In this document: one piece after another, positions 1-11,638 of the stretch
Layout of the letters: every line of letters begins with the position of its first letter
Position numbering within the stretch: the stretch's first letter is position 1
NCBI GenBank assembly: GCA_029379385.1
Contig: CM055615.1
Coordinates: forward strand, 4,402,001 to 4,466,000
DNA from: Quillaja saponaria
Taxonomy: Eukaryota > Streptophyta > Magnoliopsida > Fabales > Quillajaceae
Length of the DNA stretch: 64,000 nucleotides
Reading direction: 5' to 3'
Notes under the pieces: model-generated
What the model saw: only the letters and a program-made list of their open reading frames with translations
Told to the model about the DNA's origin: nothing
The model's database searches: none
Made by a program: the position numbers and the translations under genes

Positions 1-1683
1 AACTGTAGTCCTTTTATTTTTCATCTTTCATCTTCAATTCACCTTATTAATCTTAGAAACCAATTATGTTATATCACAAATAATTTAAGTTTATTTTGTC
101 AAACATTGATATTATTAAGATATTTTCGTTAAATTTACTATCACAAACAGTTTATATTTCACTGCTATAAACAGTTGTAAATATTTTTTCCCCAAAATAT
201 CACTTTAAATATAAAATAATTTCATTTTGATTACTATTAAGATAGAAAAAAAATAATCCTATCACTATTAAAAATTATTTGTGTAAAATTAAAGAGTTAG
301 ATGTTATACTAAAAATGAATAATAATAAAAATTAAATTTTTATAAAAAAATATTTTAAAACATCAAAAAAAATTTCATTAAACCTGTTTGAATATATAAT
401 TTAAATTCAAGGAATATGAGATGCATGCATGCAAAGGCGTGCTGAGGTGTGTTTGCATGTGATCCATGCTCACATAACTTTTTATCCCAGCTGCCAATGT
501 GCAGTTCCCTCATGTGATTCAACTGATATTTTGGGAATCAGTAGTTCTGAGTTTTGGGCCATTGGTGGTGTCTCACTGTAAATGGGAAAGCATTCGAGGG
601 AAAGGGGAAAGTTACGCTCAATTTTTTTAACACGAATTCAGTATATTTATTTTATTTTCATCTATTTTTAGCACTATTTTTTTTTTTTTTTTTTTAGAGA
701 TATACATTCCAATAGTTTACAAATCATTATTTTCTAATCTCTCTCATTATATTTTATCCAAATACATTACTTACCAAAAAAATAAATTATCACAATAACA
801 GGAAAACAAAAAAGTCTTAAGACTAAGTTCAAAAGATATATTGGCCAGTTGATCCATAACTCCAATTACATACCAGAAGACATAGCTAAAACTAAAACAG
901 AATTTTTACTGGAATCACAAAAGTTACAATATTTTTTTTTATGAAATGCTATTTAAGTCATTTTAATAATTAGTATTAGATATAGAAAAAGATGTAATGG
1001 TGATCAAACTTAATGACTTTTCGAAAATTGTAATTTGGTATATTACCAATACTTAGCAACTCCTAATATTAATTACCAAAAAATGCAATAAATAGATTTA
1101 TAAAATTTTAATGTTTATGAATGTATCTACTTCAAGAATTATAAAATTTATATCTTGATGAGAGTTTAATTCTTACAGGAAGGGTTCTCTTTTTTCCATA
1201 ATAGCTATAGCTAGCTAGCTTTAACTTTCGCTGCACAGTGTCTTTCAAAGAACTACATCAAACATAAGAACAATTCAACATCAGAGTCTTTTTATTTGTT
1301 TCTGAATTATTGAGATAAAGTCAAAATCTGTGATGATTATATTCCACATTTTACTGTGTTTCATAGTTCTTTTGTTTTGCAGTATATCAATTCTAAGTAA
1401 TATGAACTAGAAATTTTGTTCATTATGAGACGTTTTTTATTTTCCATAATTTTTCTTCACCTTCACAGATTGTATCGGGATTTCTGATAAGAGACTGGAG
1501 CAAGGTCAAGTGTATAGTGTTCTTAATCAGTTTCAACTGACTATCATGGGCAGATTTGCATGATGATTGTGTATGTAATTTAAGGAGAACGGCAATGCAA
1601 AAATGTATGTCAACTGTGGGTCATGTTATCTGAAGTAGATTTGCAGGATGGTTTAGTATGCCCTTCATCTGTTCCTAGTGTAT

Positions 1684-2512
1684 TTGGCAATGGATCAGGT
1701 TGGGTATGATATCTACTCGATCCAATACTAGTGAATTGGATAATATCCAAGTTACTAGATCAGTTTCTTAATTTATATTGGATTGTATCATGAACAATAG
1801 ATCGTTGGATTAAGTCGGATTATGCATGATCAGTCGGTTTTTTTTTTTGTGTGCATGTGTTACTCACAAATAATTAAGACTGTATAAAAATGTATAATGC
1901 TATATAATAAAATAAAATATAATTTAAAATAATATCAAGGGTTGACAAAATAAATTATTTATTTAAATAGTTATCTAAATTTTTTTATTAATTATTTACT
2001 TAAGTTGTTACAGGTCTATATAAGGAACTTTGTTAAAAAAAAAAAAGAAGAACATTATTATCCATTATTGCCTATTAAATTTTAGATAGGTTTCCTAAAA
2101 TAATATTTTGAAATTAAATTGATTAGTTTATTTTGATTTACAATTAGCTTCCATTTTGACTAATGTATACATTTCAAAGCGTGAACGATTTTAATTTTTT
2201 TTAAAATAAATAAAATCAAGACGGATCGAATCTATCCATCATGATCTATGGATCAGATTTGATCCAATGCGTATGTTATCTTCTACTTATATTTTCTAGT
2301 TGTAATATTTTTATTTTTTTTTGGGTTAGCAATCAACTTTTTTGATTATTAAAAAGGAAAAGAAAGAAATTTTTTTTGTTAAAAAAAATTAGAACTAAAA
2401 CGGATCAGTTTGAGTCATATCAAATAATGTTGAATCGGATCTAATCTAAGACCTTTTGGATCACACATTGGATCAGTTTGGGTGAAACTTGAATCGATCC
2501 ATTACCAACTAT
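1684..2512. mobile_element. GATC-rich MITE-like element (left arm copy)
   Basis: The ends are inverted repeats of the type TTGGYAATGGATC: TTTGGCAATGGATCAGG at the left and the complement of TAGTTGGTAATGGATCG at the right. Between them are many copies of GGATC-type words (GGATCAGTTTG, GGATCAGATTTGATCC), the low-complexity style of hAT-related non-autonomous elements of plants. It has no coding capacity. The right-arm copy is 27893-28725. Confidence 0.5.
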
Positions 2513-2550
2513 AGTTCCTAGAATCTTCTACCTCAATTCTAAATCACAAT

Positions 2551-2754
2551 TTATAGAAGGATTTCTTGATAGGCCCATGAACAAAACTCTTCCACATGGA
2601 AGGCATAGCTATAATTTACATGACGTACAATTGTTTGTTGGTCTCTTATAGATTTTTCGGTGGCCCTTCTACTTAATTTTCTCATACTAATGGCTTTTGA
2701 TGTGTTATATTCATCAATTATATTAATTCTATAGGTTACATTGATGAACTTCAA
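2551..2754 (-). CDS. Unrecognised 67-residue open frame kept in both arms
   Basis: I do not recognise this frame. It runs from an ATG to a stop and encodes a basic N-terminal half (ISMRKLSRR near residues 22-30) followed by an aromatic-rich C-terminal half ending FCSWAYQEILL. There is no signal peptide or membrane segment. The counterpart in the other arm (27650-27853) is the same length and differs at about seven residues, three of them in the first five, with no stop or frameshift. That could mean weak constraint or simply recent duplication. It may be an exon of a broken gene or a chance open frame. Confidence 0.2.
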   Translation of the reverse strand: MKFINVTYRINIIDEYNTSKAISMRKLSRRATEKSIRDQQTIVRHVNYSYAFHVEEFCSWAYQEILL

Positions 2755-2934
2755 TTTAGGGAAGAAAGAAAAAAGTTTGCAGTCCTTCTAGTCGATCTTG
2801 AAATCGAGGTCAACTTATTCCCCACTTCTCAAAATTAATAGTATTCTTAAAAAGAAAAAAAAAAAAAATTCATTTTTCATCTGCAGTGTATAAAAATTAT
2901 TATGTCTCTGCTCATAACACTATAGATTTTATAG

Positions 2935-3687
2935 ATGATATTCACTTTAACAGAGGATAAATGGTTCTATTCCTTAAATATATTTATCATTCTATTACTG
3001 ATGGTTGCCACATGTTTAGGCTTATTACTAATTTGGTATATGAAGCTTACGAAAGATCACATGCCTTTAGACTATATTAAGCCTGGTAAGTTTAATCAAC
3101 CAATTGAGGTTCCTCAGGTTTAATTGATTCTCTCCCATTCACTCTCTGCTATTAATTTCGTCACGTGTCTTATTCTATGATATTGGTATGTATGTTTAAC
3201 TTTGGTTAATGTAGACCTTCAGGTCACACTTTGCTCTTGTGCTATTTATGTTGCTAAAATTTTTATTTTTATTCTTCAAAATGCAAAATGACCATGATTT
3301 GTCAAATTTTAGCAGATTTTCTACACTACGTGACAATCAGGAACTGAGAATTGACCTTAAGCTCTTAAGGATGGTAGTTGGCTGTCCTACAAATGCATGG
3401 AGACATGGACAACTTGAATCCTTAGATGTCCACAAAAATGGGTCTTGAGTATTCCTTTCGCTTTTAATTGTTGCAACACATGAATATACGAGTTTTTGTT
3501 GTTGTTGGTAAAGCTATGTTTAATTTATATTGATAGATAATGCAGTTACAAATTACTTACATTTTTTGTAATAGAAGCATGTGGTGCCTCCCCTTGCAGC
3601 GTAGATGATGATGAAGGTGGCCATGGAGAAGGTGAAGACAATCTTCACGAAGATGATGACAATGATGATGATCATGACGGCCCATAG
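2935..3687 (+). pseudogene. Possible multi-exon gene remnant with acidic tail (left arm)
   Basis: I do not recognise this gene. Three open segments follow each other on the plus strand. 2935-3123 has one predicted membrane helix (IFIILLLMVATCLGLLLIWY) and ends at a CAG/GTTTAA junction resembling a splice donor. About 3290-3448 reads FSRFSTLRDNQELRIDLKLL onward. About 3600-3687 is very acidic (DDDNDDDHDG) and ends in a stop. The right arm carries all three, but its first segment is frameshifted after the membrane helix. Whether these are exons of one gene cannot be decided from sequence alone. A captured gene fragment within the TIR-bounded unit is possible. Confidence 0.25.
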
Positions 3688-4892
3688 CTATCTAGTTGAT
3701 TGTTCTATTAGGTTTTTTTATTTATTGAACTATATGTATTGACCTTTTTGTTGATTTAATGTTTTGTAATGAAATGTTCAAAATACTTACAATTTGTAAT
3801 GAGACGTGAATGACAAATGTGATAAAATTTGTTTTAGGAATATTACGGGAGGATATGTTTATTAACATGTTCGCGTTATTTACAAAAAATAAAATAAAAA
3901 TGGAATGATTAAAATTATAATAGGCATATAGTTTACTACAAACTCATTGTGGATAATTTGGTAAAAAAAATTACCCACAAACCGAGTTTGTGAGTAGAGC
4001 AGAGAAGTTGATTAAGGATCATAGATTTCATTTTGAGTTTTATCAAGATCAAAGATCAAGATAGCTTTGATATCAATTATAAGATTTGTTCAAAGAGGAA
4101 AAGTAAGAATACATAACAACATACGAAAATTCACATTTAGCGGAGTTATAGAATATATACAACTTTTACTACCTAATCCAACCACTACTATGTGGGTTGT
4201 TTTCCTAAACTTGTGGATACCAAAACTTACACAATAACTTTTAACAACTACATAAATTGATAATTATAAGCTAAATTGTCATACACCACACTTTTGTATG
4301 AAGATTAATAGCTGATGAAGCTTGATAGATTTAATAGAAATTTTTTTTTTTTTTTTTTAATAAAGAATGAAAACACAGTAAAATGTGAAATATAATAATC
4401 ACATAATTTAACTTTAGACTCAATAATTCAGATTAAAAAAAAGACAGTGCTGATGAATCATTCTTATGTTCTTTGAAGGACACTAAGCAGAGAAAAGTGA
4501 AAGCTAGCTAGTTGTTATGGGAAAAAACAAACACTTTAGGCAAGAATTAAATTGTCATCAAGATATAAATTTAACAAGTCTTAGAGTAGAAGTATTTATA
4601 AACCTTAAAATTTTTATAAGTCTATTAATTAATTTTTTTTGTTAATTAATTTTAAAATATAAAATTTTATATTATAATTAAATGTAATTTAACAAGGAAA
4701 TGAGTAATGATGAATAGTTTATTGATTAGTCAAATTTTAAGAAAGTCTTATCTTATGGCTAGAAATCAGTTGGACTATGAATCTGATGGACAGTTATTTT
4801 ATTTTTATTTGTAAATGATGAGAAGTTTTCTTACTTTTGTTTATTTATAAATAAGAAGTTTTTTTATTTGTAAATGATTTTTATTTCTAGAA

Positions 4893-5791
4893 CTGAGATT
4901 CAGGTACACCTAGGGTACTCTGATTTAAAATCACGAGAAATTCAAATTCTGATAAATCTTTTTTTAATTGAGTGCTCAGTCATGATGGGATGGATTATGT
5001 ACATAGAATAATTTGTTGTGCAGCGCATAAATGCTTGGTAGAGGGTGATACTGTTGTGCGGGGTTGGGTTACTTGTTAGCCCTTTGATTGCTTTGCTTGA
5101 AACTATTGCTCTGGTTGATTTATGATCTTGTGTATCATGTAAATTGTAAATTTATGACAATTTCAAGGTATATGTGTAATGTAAATTAAGATATGAACAA
5201 TGTTACATGATGTTACTATATATGTTATACACTTGTATGGTGTGATCCTAGTATCATTTGGGTACGATTTTCTACTCACAGAGTCTATAGGACTCACCCC
5301 TCTTCTGTGAATTTCTTTTAGTAACAGGAGTTCGGTACATGGTGTAGCCAAGCTTGTGACTTGCCGATTGAGTATGGCAAAGTATTTCCAAGATCTCAGA
5401 CTTGTAGTCAAGGATGAAAGTTGTAGTCACACTAGAATTGTTAGGTGTCTAATTTTAGTATGATGTAAGAGTCTAATTACTTGTCTTGATTAAAAAGGTA
5501 GACGGAGCGGAGCTCCTTGTTGTTTTTATGTTAGTGTTGTGTGAAATCAGGACATAGGTATTTGTATTTTAAGGCATGTTCCATATTGTTGGGAAGCTTT
5601 GCCAAGATTTTTCAATAATTTTTTAACTTTTTAGAAAATAAAATTTTAAAACAAACTTCTGTTTTATGAAAGTTACTTTTATTCTTTGGATGGACCAAAA
5701 GTTATGTTTGTTACTTTATTTTGAAGTCAGGGTTATAGAGGTTTAGTTATCCAATCCTCCGGCTAGTCATGCCTTGATTAGGGGTGTGACA
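4893..5791 (+). mobile_element. Gypsy LTR fragment, 3' part, plus orientation
   Basis: This is the complement of the LTR family seen complete at 21946-24635. It contains the mirrored blocks ATGGGATGGATTATGTAC and GGAGCGGAGCTCCTTGTTG and ends in GGGGTGTGACA at 5791, the complement of the TGTCACACC start of other copies. The 5' portion is missing; the fragment begins where the left inverted-repeat arm ends. A similar piece in the same orientation borders the right arm (24636-25070). The two may be remains of the LTRs of one old plus-strand element. Confidence 0.75.
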
Positions 5792-8150
5792 GAATATGCC
5801 CATAATACATATAAACAACCTGTTTACAAAGTCAACATTAAACATAGTACCAGAATATATAGGGGAGCTTTATTCCCAACAAAATGTGAAATCATCATGG
5901 TGAATTCAATAGAAATATAACAACAATACATAACACCTAAAGTGATTGCAAGTGTCGTCCCTTACTCTCCAAGTATACAATTTTCAAGATATACCTTATC
6001 GCAACAGAGTCAGTAGGTAGCAAATTCTGTAATGGGCAACACTAGTTTTTCGGAAACTAAAAAAAAAAAAACCGCAACAAAGGAAAGTGTGAGTCACAGG
6101 GACTCAGTGAGCAAACCATGTACCCTTAGATTACCAGCATCACACAACACATATATCATAGCTTAAACGTGTATTTAAATTACTTATGCATGTACGTAAT
6201 TATCATACGATCACAATTTACGTACTTCACGAATTTCAACATGTTAATCAACTCATACAAACAAACAAACAAATAAACAAACAACTAAACAAATAAAGGG
6301 CCAACTGAGTAATTCAGCCCCACACAACAGTATCTCCCCCATCTGGCATTTATGTGCTCGCACAACAAATTAATTCTCCGTACATAATCCATCCCACCGG
6401 GGCTAAGCACTCCATTTATTTTTAAAATAATTATTATAAGAATAATTCATATCAAATGTCAAACTCAAATATCCTAGGTACATCTAGATTTTTAATTCTG
6501 GAATTAATTAAGAAATCATTCTTAGAAAATTTCAATTTGTTGGCACTCAATATCAAGCAATTATACTTTCAATTAAATTGCTGAAATAATATACTTGTGT
6601 ATTCCTCAATATAACACATCAATGCAAATATATGCATAATTGCACATAATAATCCAGCAACCATAGGGTATGTAATTCACTCACAAATTTAAGGGTGAGA
6701 TTCGTCGTTCTGCTTATCCTAAGACAGGGTCAGATTATCCTCAACATGACTCGGAGGTGAAAATCACCAATTTATATGTTATTTTCAATAATCATTTCAA
6801 AGTTAATTCCTTGATTTGCTAGTCCTATGTATAATTAACGTACTATTTATAAACTAATTTTTCTTGAACACTTTCGAAATACTCTAACAAATGCAATTTA
6901 AAGTAAAATTAATCACTTTAAATTATTTACAAATTCTAATTCTTTGATTCAAACTTAACTTGGTATTTCATGATTCCTAACTAATTACTAATTTCACTTT
7001 CTTAATTGAGCTAAAAGGAATTCTCAATAATTCACCTAAACTAAGAAGTTACCACTCCTAAATTTAACATGAATAATTTAACTAAGTTAAGATTCAAAAG
7101 TAATAAAATTTCCACACTTGTTCCTCTTGTTCTAATACACCTTAACGTCAAAAATTTTCTTCTTAAGGCAACTCTTCTAATACTTGAATAAGGAATTAAT
7201 TTAAACTCCTTCAATACACCAACAAGTCAAAGGTGGCTAGTTCTCCCCTCCACACTCACGGCTTCAACACATCATAAGTAGAGTACCATTACAATCCCCT
7301 GTTTCATCACTTACAGCCCCCAATTCGTTCCACTCATACCCATTATCCAAACTCACACACATCCCCAATTTTAGCTCTCAAGGATAAGAAAAACCCTTCA
7401 CCCTTACAGCTAGAATTTTGGCCTAAACAATAGCTCATAAAGAGCTTTGAAGCTCAAGGTGGCTCAGCTATCTTTGCACAGATGGGTTAATGGTTGTCCT
7501 CCCAAAACAAAGCAGCCATACCACAGCCAAGGAGGTCATAAACCCAACGAGAAAGAGAAAAAAAAAAAACTCACGGTCAAGATAAAAAGGAAGGAGGAAG
7601 CTTTTTACCTTGAACTTAACTTGATCAATATGAAATTTAGGAATTCCTAGGCTAAAAGAACAGGAACTTAACTTGATTAATATGAAATTTAGGAATTCCT
7701 AGGCTAAAAGAACAGGAGCTATGGATGGTTTTACTCAAGTGCAGGGAGCAGGGGACTCGGACAGTACAAATGAACAAGTGAAGCGGTGCTTCCAACTGAA
7801 CTGAATTTCAGCACCTAACCTCCCTCTATCTCCACTAGCATAGTCTACTAGAAAGGTTCCACGGCACCTTCAACCTCCCAAAGTTCCAGCAAGAAAAACA
7901 CCGCAGAAAGGAAGGAGCAAAAGCCGGTTCATGCCAAGGAAAAGACAAAGATAAGGACTTATTATAATAATCTAATTTTTTTTTTAATTTGTGTGGATAA
8001 TGAATTTGCATATATATAGATATTTGTATATATATATATTATTTATTTAGATTAATAGATTTTACACTAAAATTAAATTAATCAATATAAGAATATAATT
8101 AAATAAATTTCTAAGTACATATATAGATATATATATTTTGTAAGCATGGT
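5792..8150 (-). mobile_element. Gypsy LTR, minus orientation, terminal bases missing
   Basis: The sequence follows 21946-24635 in order: AACCTGTTTACA, the block ending AGTGTCGTCCCTTACTCTCC, the region CGCACAACAAATTAATTCTCC, CCATCCCACCGGGGCTAAGC, ATCCTAGGTACATCTAG, and an AT-rich tail. It lacks roughly the first 170 bases of the LTR and abuts the oppositely oriented fragment ending at 5791, forming a head-to-head LTR junction. A 52 bp tandem duplication lies at 7612-7715. Open frames here are chance frames. Confidence 0.7.
7612..7715. repeat. 52 bp tandem duplication in the LTR
   Basis: Two adjacent copies, 7612-7663 and 7664-7715, both begin GAACTTAACTTGAT and end CTAAAAGAACAG. They differ at a single base (ATCAATATG versus ATTAATATG). 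Their near identity indicates a recent slippage or unequal-exchange event. Confidence 0.95.
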
Positions 8151-8299
8151 ACACATGCAAACTAAAAATTTTAATAATAGAACCTTTTGAATTTTTAATA
8201 TCCTTTATTTTTTTTTAAATTTAATTTATTATTATTTATTTTTAGTTTAACTTCTAACTGTTTAATTTACATAAATAATTTTAGGATTATTTGAGGATT

Positions 8300-8545
8300 A
8301 TTTTTTTTAATAGATAATGTCACAATTTTTCTTCTTGACTACTTTTATAAAATTTACTTTTACTCTTTAGTTTAGTCAAGTGTCATGTTCATTTCTTGTT
8401 TGAAGTCAGGGTTATGGAAGTTTGGTTATCCATTTCTTCGGCCAGTCATACCTCCTAAGAGGGGTGTGTCATTTAGGTTGATTTTTTTAATTCATTTTGG
8501 GCCATCTAAGTTTTAAGTTCAAATGAGTTTTTTTTGTTGGTCATC
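8300..8545. repeat. LTR end plus flank shared with the NBS-LRR locus
   Basis: The complement of this segment occurs at about 54975-55200 and 59595-59820. It includes the LTR terminus (GGGTGTGTCA, ending at 8470) and also about 70 bases beyond it (TTTAGGTTGATTTTTTTAA to GAGTTTTTTTTG). At the other two sites the LTR terminus is followed by the same flank, so the whole junction was copied rather than created by independent insertions. Coding-type gypsy sequence begins directly after it. Confidence 0.75.
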
Positions 8546-9415
8546 ATAATTGGGCATATATCTTCATGTGAAGTTCTTGTAGGGGATGATAATTATTTGG
8601 CAGATTTAATTATACTGGATATGTTGGAATATGATGTGATTCCAAGCATGGATTGGTTGTCTGATCATCATGCTCTGGTAGAATGTTGTGATAAGAGTGT
8701 TAAGTTTAATATTCTTGCCAAGCCAACTGTTATTGTTCAAAGGGATCGGAGTGAGGTTCCCCGTAATTTGATTTCAGCTATTTAGGCAAGACGACTTATC
8801 AGAAAGAAGCATCAAGCTTATCTAGCTTTTGTCAGGGATACTCAGTTAGAGTATCCTCCTTTAGATCGTATCCCAAGTAGTGAGGGAGTTTTTTGATGTT
8901 TTTCTTGAAGAGCTTCCAGGGCTTCCTCCCGATTGGGAGATTGAGTTCGACATTGAGTTATTACACGGCACTCAACCAACTTCTATTTCCCTGCTATAGA
9001 ATGACTTCTAGTGAATTAAGGGAGCTTAAAGTGTAATTACAACATTTACTGGATAAGGGATTCATTTGTCCCAATTCATTTCTTTGGGGTGCTCCGTGTT
9101 ATTTATTAAAAAGAAGGATGTCTCATTTAGACTGTGTATCGATTATCGGCAGTTAAATAAGGTCACAGTTGAAAACAAGTATCCTCTTCCCAGGATTGAT
9201 GACTTATTTGATCAGTTGCGGGGGCTCAGTGTTTTTCTAAAATTGATCTTCGCTTGGGGTATCATTAGTTCCGAATTAAAAAGGAAGATATTTTGAAGAC
9301 TTCTTTTCGTACTCGGTATGGACACTATGAATTTCTTGTTATGTCTTTTGGGCTTACTAATGCCTTTACAGCAGTTCATGGACTTAATGAATCGGTATTT
9401 AAGCCTTTATTGTTT
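8546..9415 (+). pseudogene. Ty3/gypsy pol fragment: protease end to early reverse transcriptase
   Basis: The first open part (8534-8785) reads LILDMLEYDVI-type protease sequence with the MDWL hallmark. After a stop come the protease-RT linker (EYPPLDRIPSS, then ELPGLPPDWEIEFD) and early reverse transcriptase, including [20 protein letters not shown] and [11 protein letters not shown] at about 9140-9225, then [20 protein letters not shown] in another frame. Several stops and frameshifts are present. The fragment stops before the catalytic FIDD box and has no integrase or RNase H. It is closely related to the minus-strand element at 17400-21930, which retains the same protease segment, but lies on the opposite strand. 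It is a dead relic. Confidence 0.9.
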
Positions 9416-9654
9416 GTTAAACAATAAACATTGTCCTCAATGGAATTAATTACTAGTATATTTGAAAAACTAATTGTAAGAATAATGAAATACAAATAGA
9501 AAAATTGGGTTGAAAACAAATTCAACTTTCTTGGGTTGTTCATTTGTTGTCCAGTATAAGTTTATATTTTATTAAATTGATATGGGGTTAATTTGATTTA
9601 ATTTTAAGAAAAAATAGATTAAATGGAAGAAAGTGAGTAATAAAATAATTGTTA
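9416..9654. other. AT-rich spacer
   Basis: I see no gene or recognised element. A short stretch (GTTCATTTGTTGTCCAGTATA near 9538) resembles 32411-32440 near the Kunitz flank copies. Confidence 0.4.
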
Positions 9655-9911
9655 CAACCACACCTAGGTACATCTGGATTTCAATTTTGAAAATAAAAAT
9701 CATTTCTCAGAAAAATCTCACTTTTGATCAATAAGTTGTAAATAAAATTTTAAAACACACTAAAATATCAGCTTATAACATGTTTGATTGTATTATTATT
9801 TTTTAATTAACTTGTTTACTTATTATTATTTATAACTAAAATTTACACATTACCTCAAACTTAACGTTATTACATCCAATATTTGAAATGCTGGAATATC
9901 AGGTTATAACA
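9655..9911 (-). mobile_element. Gypsy LTR 3'-end fragment (TG...CA family)
   Basis: The segment starts inside the family block ACACCTAGGTACATCTGG and ends ATCAGGTTATAACA, the standard terminal sequence of this LTR family. The intermediate stretch matches the tail of the solo LTR at 45830-45928. Confidence 0.6.
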
Positions 9912-9968
9912 TTTTATCAAACACTTTAAAGGCATTCTCAATCTCACCCCACATGTATGTGTATATAT

Positions 9969-10065
9969 TGTCATAACCCAACGTTCTAACGTACATGTTA
10001 GGATGTTGTACGTGAATTTTTCGTGATTATATAAGTAACTTGGATGAGAAAATCTTAGTGAAAAG
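9969..10065 (+). mobile_element. Gypsy LTR 5'-end fragment, plus orientation
   Basis: It begins TGTCATAACCC and continues through CGTACATGTTAGGATGTTGTACGTGA, the complement of the LTR end seen at 17345-17392. It fades after about 100 bases. Confidence 0.6.
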
Positions 10066-10256
10066 GAGGAAAGCTAACAATATTGACAAATGAAAGTTTC
10101 TAATGTGTAAGAACATGGGCAACTGAAAGTTGAGAAGATTTAACAGTTTAAATAGCCGAAAAGGAGGGAATAGATTAAGAGGATGAAAGTTAACAATGTT
10201 GTCGGGTTATTTCTAAAGTTACTGATATAGTTGCCTCTTACATATGAGTAGGAAGG

Positions 10257-10596
10257 AAAGAGATTAGATAGATAAGGCGGAATAGTTTTTTAGAAATAAT
10301 TTTTGTAATAATGAATTAATGTTATTATTGAAATAAAATAAATTACTATTTCTTCTAAATTTGAATTTATAAGAGAATGGTTTACGTATAATTTATTTAT
10401 ATTTTTTTTCATTAAAAATTTTAAACAAAGAGATTGGATAGATAAGATGGAATAGTTTTTTTAGAGATAATTTTTTAATAATGAATTAATATTATGATTG
10501 AAATAAAATAAACAATATTTCTTCTAAATTTGGATTTATGAGAGAGTGGTTTACGTATAATTTATTTATATTTTTTTTACGTCAAAAATTTTAAGC
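10257..10596. repeat. 170 bp tandem duplication, two units
   Basis: Unit 1 (10257-10426) and unit 2 (10427-10596) both begin AAAGAGATTRGATAGATAAG, continue through GGTTTACGTATAATTTATTT and end AAAAATTTTAARC. They are collinear with few substitutions. No coding capacity is seen. Confidence 0.93.
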
Positions 10597-11638
10597 AACG
10601 GCTTTTTTTTGTTGCTAAATAAATAAGTGTTGCATATACTAACAAAACTATTGCCTAAGCAAATAGAAGAAAGTGTTGCCTTATACATAGTGAATGTGTT
10701 GTATAAATTCAAACAAAGTGTTGCCAATACAATTCAAAATTATTGGCTATACATCTTCCGGTGTGGGTCTCTACCGGATGAACAGTTTTGGATCGACTTC
10801 CAGCCTACTGGTAATTTTTTACTGACTGATGTGTGCAATTGGCATTAGTTGTACTAATATTTGTGCTCTAATTCTCCATAATTCTGTATCTACCTAATTA
10901 CGAAAATTCAAAACAAGGGTTTTGTTTTTTTGGCCAAAGACAACATTTCATCTTCCAAAACCTTCACTTTTTCCAATTTCTTAAATTGCTCAAGTTTTCA
11001 TATAGAAATAGACATCTATGATGCTTAAGGAATCTAATTTTACATCTTGTATACTAATCACATCATTTGGGTTAAATTGGTCAATATCTGGTTACCCATT
11101 TGAACAAAAATGACTGGGATTACTAAATTTTATCCTTTACTTTGAGGTGCACATCTTGTGGGTTCAATGAAGATGTCATGATTTAGAATTTTTTTTAAAG
11201 CGTATTTTTTTTTTTTTTTGTGATTGTTTATTTATTTATCCCCAATGTTACTGTTGTAATTTGTTTTGAGTGTTAAATTATTTACACTCATATAGGATGA
11301 AAGAGTTACTCAATTTATAATGTTCCTGAGAAATTATAAGACAATTTCTAAACATATGTGGGATTAAAACTTTCATGTTAATTAATTTTTGGTTATTGTG
11401 GATTTTCATTACATCTTTTTTATATATTATAATATTAAATTCTTTCCTCTTAAATGTGTGTTTGAATATCTCAATTGAAAATACAAGGGATATCACCACA
11501 ATTTTATACCTAATCTAGGGGTATCACAACCTATGATTTTCCATTTTTTTTTTCTTTTGCTAGAACCGTACTATATCTGATTTTAAACATTGCAGCATGC
11601 ACTGCAAGACATCTTCACTTTCTATTTGGGAGCACGTT
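10597..11638. other. Non-coding stretch with GCAACGG / TTGCTAAA-type repeat
   Basis: 10590-10860 contains several GTGTTGCC/TTGCCTAAGC-type words and GGTGTGGGTCTCTACCGG, suggesting the end of a degenerate DNA transposon, but no paired terminus was found. From 10870 to 11638 I see AT-rich sequence with no supported gene. Small open frames here are not convincing. Confidence 0.35.

Larger units (their letters stand above)
1067..4659. mobile_element. TIR-bounded 3.6 kb unit inside the left arm
   Basis: About 300 bp at 1067-1375 returns inverted at 4345-4659. Both ends share the order: phrase ATAAATTTATATCTTGATGA (or its close variant), a stretch rich in GCTAGCTAG, and an end reading CACATTTTACTGTG. 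A pair of long terminal inverted repeats around a unit of this size suits a non-autonomous DNA transposon of Mutator type or a duplicated inverted unit. I could not define a target-site duplication because the outermost bases are AT-rich and diverged. No transposase motif is visible inside. The same unit lies in the right arm at about 25385-29330. Confidence 0.55.
1..4850 (+). repeat. Left arm of a ~5 kb inverted repeat
   Basis: This segment reappears as its reverse complement at about 25150-30425. Landmarks in matching order are the outer end (AACCAATTATGTTATATCAC near 60, partner near 30360), the GATC-rich block near 1690-2510 (partner 27893-28725), the acidic-tail open frame near 3595-3687 (partner near 26320-26420), and the inner end near 4750-4850 (partner 25150-25265). 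The arms differ by scattered substitutions and several indels, the largest about 400 bp near 3430. The left arm is open at the window edge, so its true length is unknown. Because nested elements are present in both arms, the arms were copied after those insertions. Confidence 0.93.
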
